Source: Burkholderiaceae bacterium
GTDB lineage: Bacteria; Pseudomonadota; Gammaproteobacteria; Burkholderiales; Burkholderiaceae
DNA length: 8,064 nucleotides
Direction of reading: 5' to 3'
Assembly (NCBI GenBank): GCA_947461335.1
Contig: CANHLB010000071.1
Location: 1-8,064 of the forward strand
Shown here one piece after another: positions 6,564 through 8,064 of this stretch. The notes under the pieces are model-generated. The model was not told where the DNA came from, did not search any database, and was given only the letters and a program-made list of their open reading frames with translations. The first letter of the stretch is position 1. Each line of letters opens with the position of its first letter. Made by a program: the position numbers and the translations under genes.

Positions 6564-7901
6564 TTAGTTTAGCTTGCTCAGCTCTTCAAAGCTTAGCGTC
6601 TTATCACTCACTTTAGCAAGTGATGTGAAATACTTGATCACATTGTCCTCAAGAACCAAGTTTTCGACGTCTTTTAAGCGGTTAGGATTGCTGTAGAACC
6701 AGCGCACAACTTCTTTTGGATCTTCATAAGTAGCCGCTTGCTCATCAATTTCTGCCTTGATTTGGTCAGCAGTAGCCGCTAGGCTTTGCTGTTTAACCAA
6801 TTCACCAAGAATCAAGCCTAAGCGCACACGCTTAAGGGCTTGTTCAGCAAACAACTCAGCAGGGATAGGCGCGTCTTTAGCATTGGGTACTCCACGCTGC
6901 ATTAGGTCTTGACGTGCACCCTCTATAAGACGCTCTTGCTCGGAAGACACCAAAGACTTAGGAACATCAAGCTCACACAAAGTATTGAGTTTTTCCATGA
7001 CTTCATTCTTTAATAAAGAAGTAATACGGCGCTTTACTTCGCGAACTAAATTTTCTTTCACTTCAGAACGCATTTTTGCAACGCCACCCTCTGTTACTCC
7101 CATAGATAATGCAAATGCATCATCAACCACTGGCATATGAGCCCAGTTCACTGATTTGACTGTGATGGTAAATTCTGCAGTTTTACCGGCAACATCTTTA
7201 CCATGATAGTCAGCAGGAAAACTGAGCGGAAATGATTTGGTATCGCCTGCTTTGAGGCCTAAGCTAGCTGCTTCGAATTCAGGCAACATGCGTCCTTCGC
7301 CTAATACATACTCAAAGTTCTCCGCCTTGCCACCTGCAAATTCAACGCCATCAATCTTGCCAACAAAGTCGATCATGACCTGGTCACCGTTTTGGGCTGA
7401 GGTATCAGGGCCACCGTCACCATGTGCGCCGGCTTCGCCACGTGGATGGTAATGAACTTGCTGCTTACGTAAAACATCAATTGCGCGATCAATTTCAGCA
7501 TCACCAATATCTGTGGAGTATTTAGTGACTTCCGCTTTCGAAAAGTCACCAATCTTGACTTCTGGTAATACTTCGAAAAATGCATCAAAGACAATCTTGT
7601 CTGCGCCTAATTCGCTCTTAGGCTCTAGGCGGGGTTGACCTGCTAATGCGAGACCCTCTTTTTTACTTTGCTCGTAAAAGAGCTCAGTAGCCTTATCGTA
7701 TTGAAGTTCGAAATCCACTTGCATTCCGTACTGTTTCTCGACCATGTTTTTTGGCACCTTGCCTGGACGAAAGCCAGCGACTTTCATGTTCTTGCCAAAT
7801 TGGGTCAAACGGGCGTCGCGCGCTTTTGCCAAATCGGCACGGGCGAACTCTAAAGTCATTTTGCGGTCCAAGGAACCTAAATTTTCTATCTGCAAAGCCA
7901 T
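6564..7901 (-). CDS. tig: trigger factor, ribosome-associated chaperone and prolyl isomerase
   Basis: Trigger factor binds ribosomal protein L23 at the exit tunnel and shelters nascent chains. The 445-residue protein shows all three domains. The N-terminal ribosome-binding domain (about 1-145) carries the signature GFRPGKVP (43-50). The FKBP-type PPIase domain (about 172-252) contains GDQVMIDFVGKIDG and ADYHGKDVAGKTAEF. The helical C-terminal chaperone domain runs from about 260 to the end. It is slightly longer than E. coli TF (432). Much of the excess is a Gly/Asp/His-rich loop before the FKBP domain (about 153-170), which I recall from Burkholderiales homologues. The start is the ATG giving MALQIENLGS, the family N-terminus. 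The frame stays open 51 more codons upstream, but only because it reads through tRNA-Leu. The upstream GAAGAGACGAG is a moderate Shine-Dalgarno. First protein gene of the tig-clpP-clpX operon. Confidence 0.97.
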   Translation of the reverse strand: MALQIENLGSLDRKMTLEFARADLAKARDARLTQFGKNMKVAGFRPGKVPKNMVEKQYGMQVDFELQYDKATELFYEQSKKEGLALAGQPRLEPKSELGADKIVFDAFFEVLPEVKIGDFSKAEVTKYSTDIGDAEIDRAIDVLRKQQVHYHPRGEAGAHGDGGPDTSAQNGDQVMIDFVGKIDGVEFAGGKAENFEYVLGEGRMLPEFEAASLGLKAGDTKSFPLSFPADYHGKDVAGKTAEFTITVKSVNWAHMPVVDDAFALSMGVTEGGVAKMRSEVKENLVREVKRRITSLLKNEVMEKLNTLCELDVPKSLVSSEQERLIEGARQDLMQRGVPNAKDAPIPAELFAEQALKRVRLGLILGELVKQQSLAATADQIKAEIDEQAATYEDPKEVVRWFYSNPNRLKDVENLVLEDNVIKYFTSLAKVSDKTLSFEELSKLN

Positions 7902-7942
7902 TCTCGTCTCTTCAATGAAATCAGGATATGTGAAGTCCAAGC

Positions 7943-7955
7943 CAAGTAGCACTTG
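7943..7955 (-). other. small hairpin directly after tRNA-Leu
   Basis: Immediately 3' of the encoded CCA, the minus strand reads CAAGT-GCT-ACTTG, a perfect 5-bp stem with a 3-nt loop and no U-run. It may guide 3' processing of a tRNA-Leu-tig transcript. The remaining 40 bp to tig show no convincing promoter, which favours cotranscription. Confidence 0.4.
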
Positions 7956-8042
7956 TGGTGCGAGGAGGGGGACTCGAACCCCCACACCATTTCTGGCGTC
8001 AGGACCTAAACCTGGTGCGTCTACCAATTTCGCCATCCTCGC
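7956..8042 (-). tRNA. tRNA-Leu, anticodon UAG
   Basis: A complete 87-nt class II tRNA can be read on the minus strand. The acceptor GCGAGGA pairs with TCCTCGC, and the D stem is GCG/CGC. The anticodon arm CCAGG-TTTAGGT-CCTGA gives anticodon TAG (Leu, CUA and wobble codons). The long variable arm folds CGCCA-GAAA-TGGTG, as expected for Leu. The T arm is GGGGG-TTCGAGT-CCCCC. CCA is encoded. The outermost anticodon-stem pair is C27/A43, a mismatch where E. coli has C-G. Only 22 bp upstream are in the window and no clear promoter can be read there. Confidence 0.96.
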
Positions 8043-8064
8043 GAATATCCGCAAACACTGCCAA

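Noticed and set aside
7902..8054. A 51-codon upstream extension of trigger factor starting near 8054
   Set aside because: It is the translation of tRNA-Leu and the spacer; the family N-terminus is MALQIENLGS at 7901.
8043..8064. TTGGCA and GATATT upstream of tRNA-Leu as a promoter
   Set aside because: The spacing is only 9 bp and the -10 would nearly touch the tRNA; the real promoter is probably beyond the window edge.

Overview
The window looks like part of a betaproteobacterial chromosome of the Burkholderiales, most like freshwater Polynucleobacter. This rests on moderate, mid-40s G+C judged by eye, on protein sequences that resemble Burkholderiaceae homologues, and on the gene order tRNA-Leu, tig, clpP, clpX, lon, tRNA-Val, ppiD. 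The genus is inferred from memory of related proteins, not from a search. No mobile element, CRISPR array, prophage or foreign-looking gene was found. This is core genome devoted to protein folding and quality control.

Almost everything is on the minus strand, so transcription runs from the right edge to the left. From right to left: tRNA-Leu(UAG) at 7956-8042; trigger factor (tig) 54 bp downstream; ClpP protease 40 bp later; ClpX ATPase 19 bp after clpP, with a TTG start. A small two-way intrinsic terminator overlaps the clpX stop codon, and a second weak one follows. Next is a 178-bp regulatory spacer with a convincing sigma-32-type heat-shock promoter and a stem-loop in the lon leader. Then come lon, a 106-bp spacer with hairpins, tRNA-Val(UAC), and a PpiD-family membrane-anchored chaperone. 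At the left edge the last 50 codons of a plus-strand SGNH/GDSL arylesterase run head-on into ppiD. The two genes overlap by the four bases TTAA, which supply a TAA stop on both strands.

The genes form one functional neighbourhood. Trigger factor meets nascent chains at the ribosome exit tunnel. ClpXP and Lon are the main cytoplasmic ATP-dependent proteases. The PpiD homologue would be anchored in the inner membrane and attend to exported proteins. tig-clpP-clpX reads as one operon, probably together with tRNA-Leu. lon has its own heat-shock promoter.

The main unusual points are: a PpiD homologue that appears to have lost its whole parvulin domain; a lysine-rich insertion in ClpX before Walker A; a non-ATG start for clpX; the well-formed heat-shock promoter and structured leader of lon; and the shared palindromic stop codons at the left edge. 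I see no evidence of an entirely new system. No gene-free stretch exceeds 300 bases.
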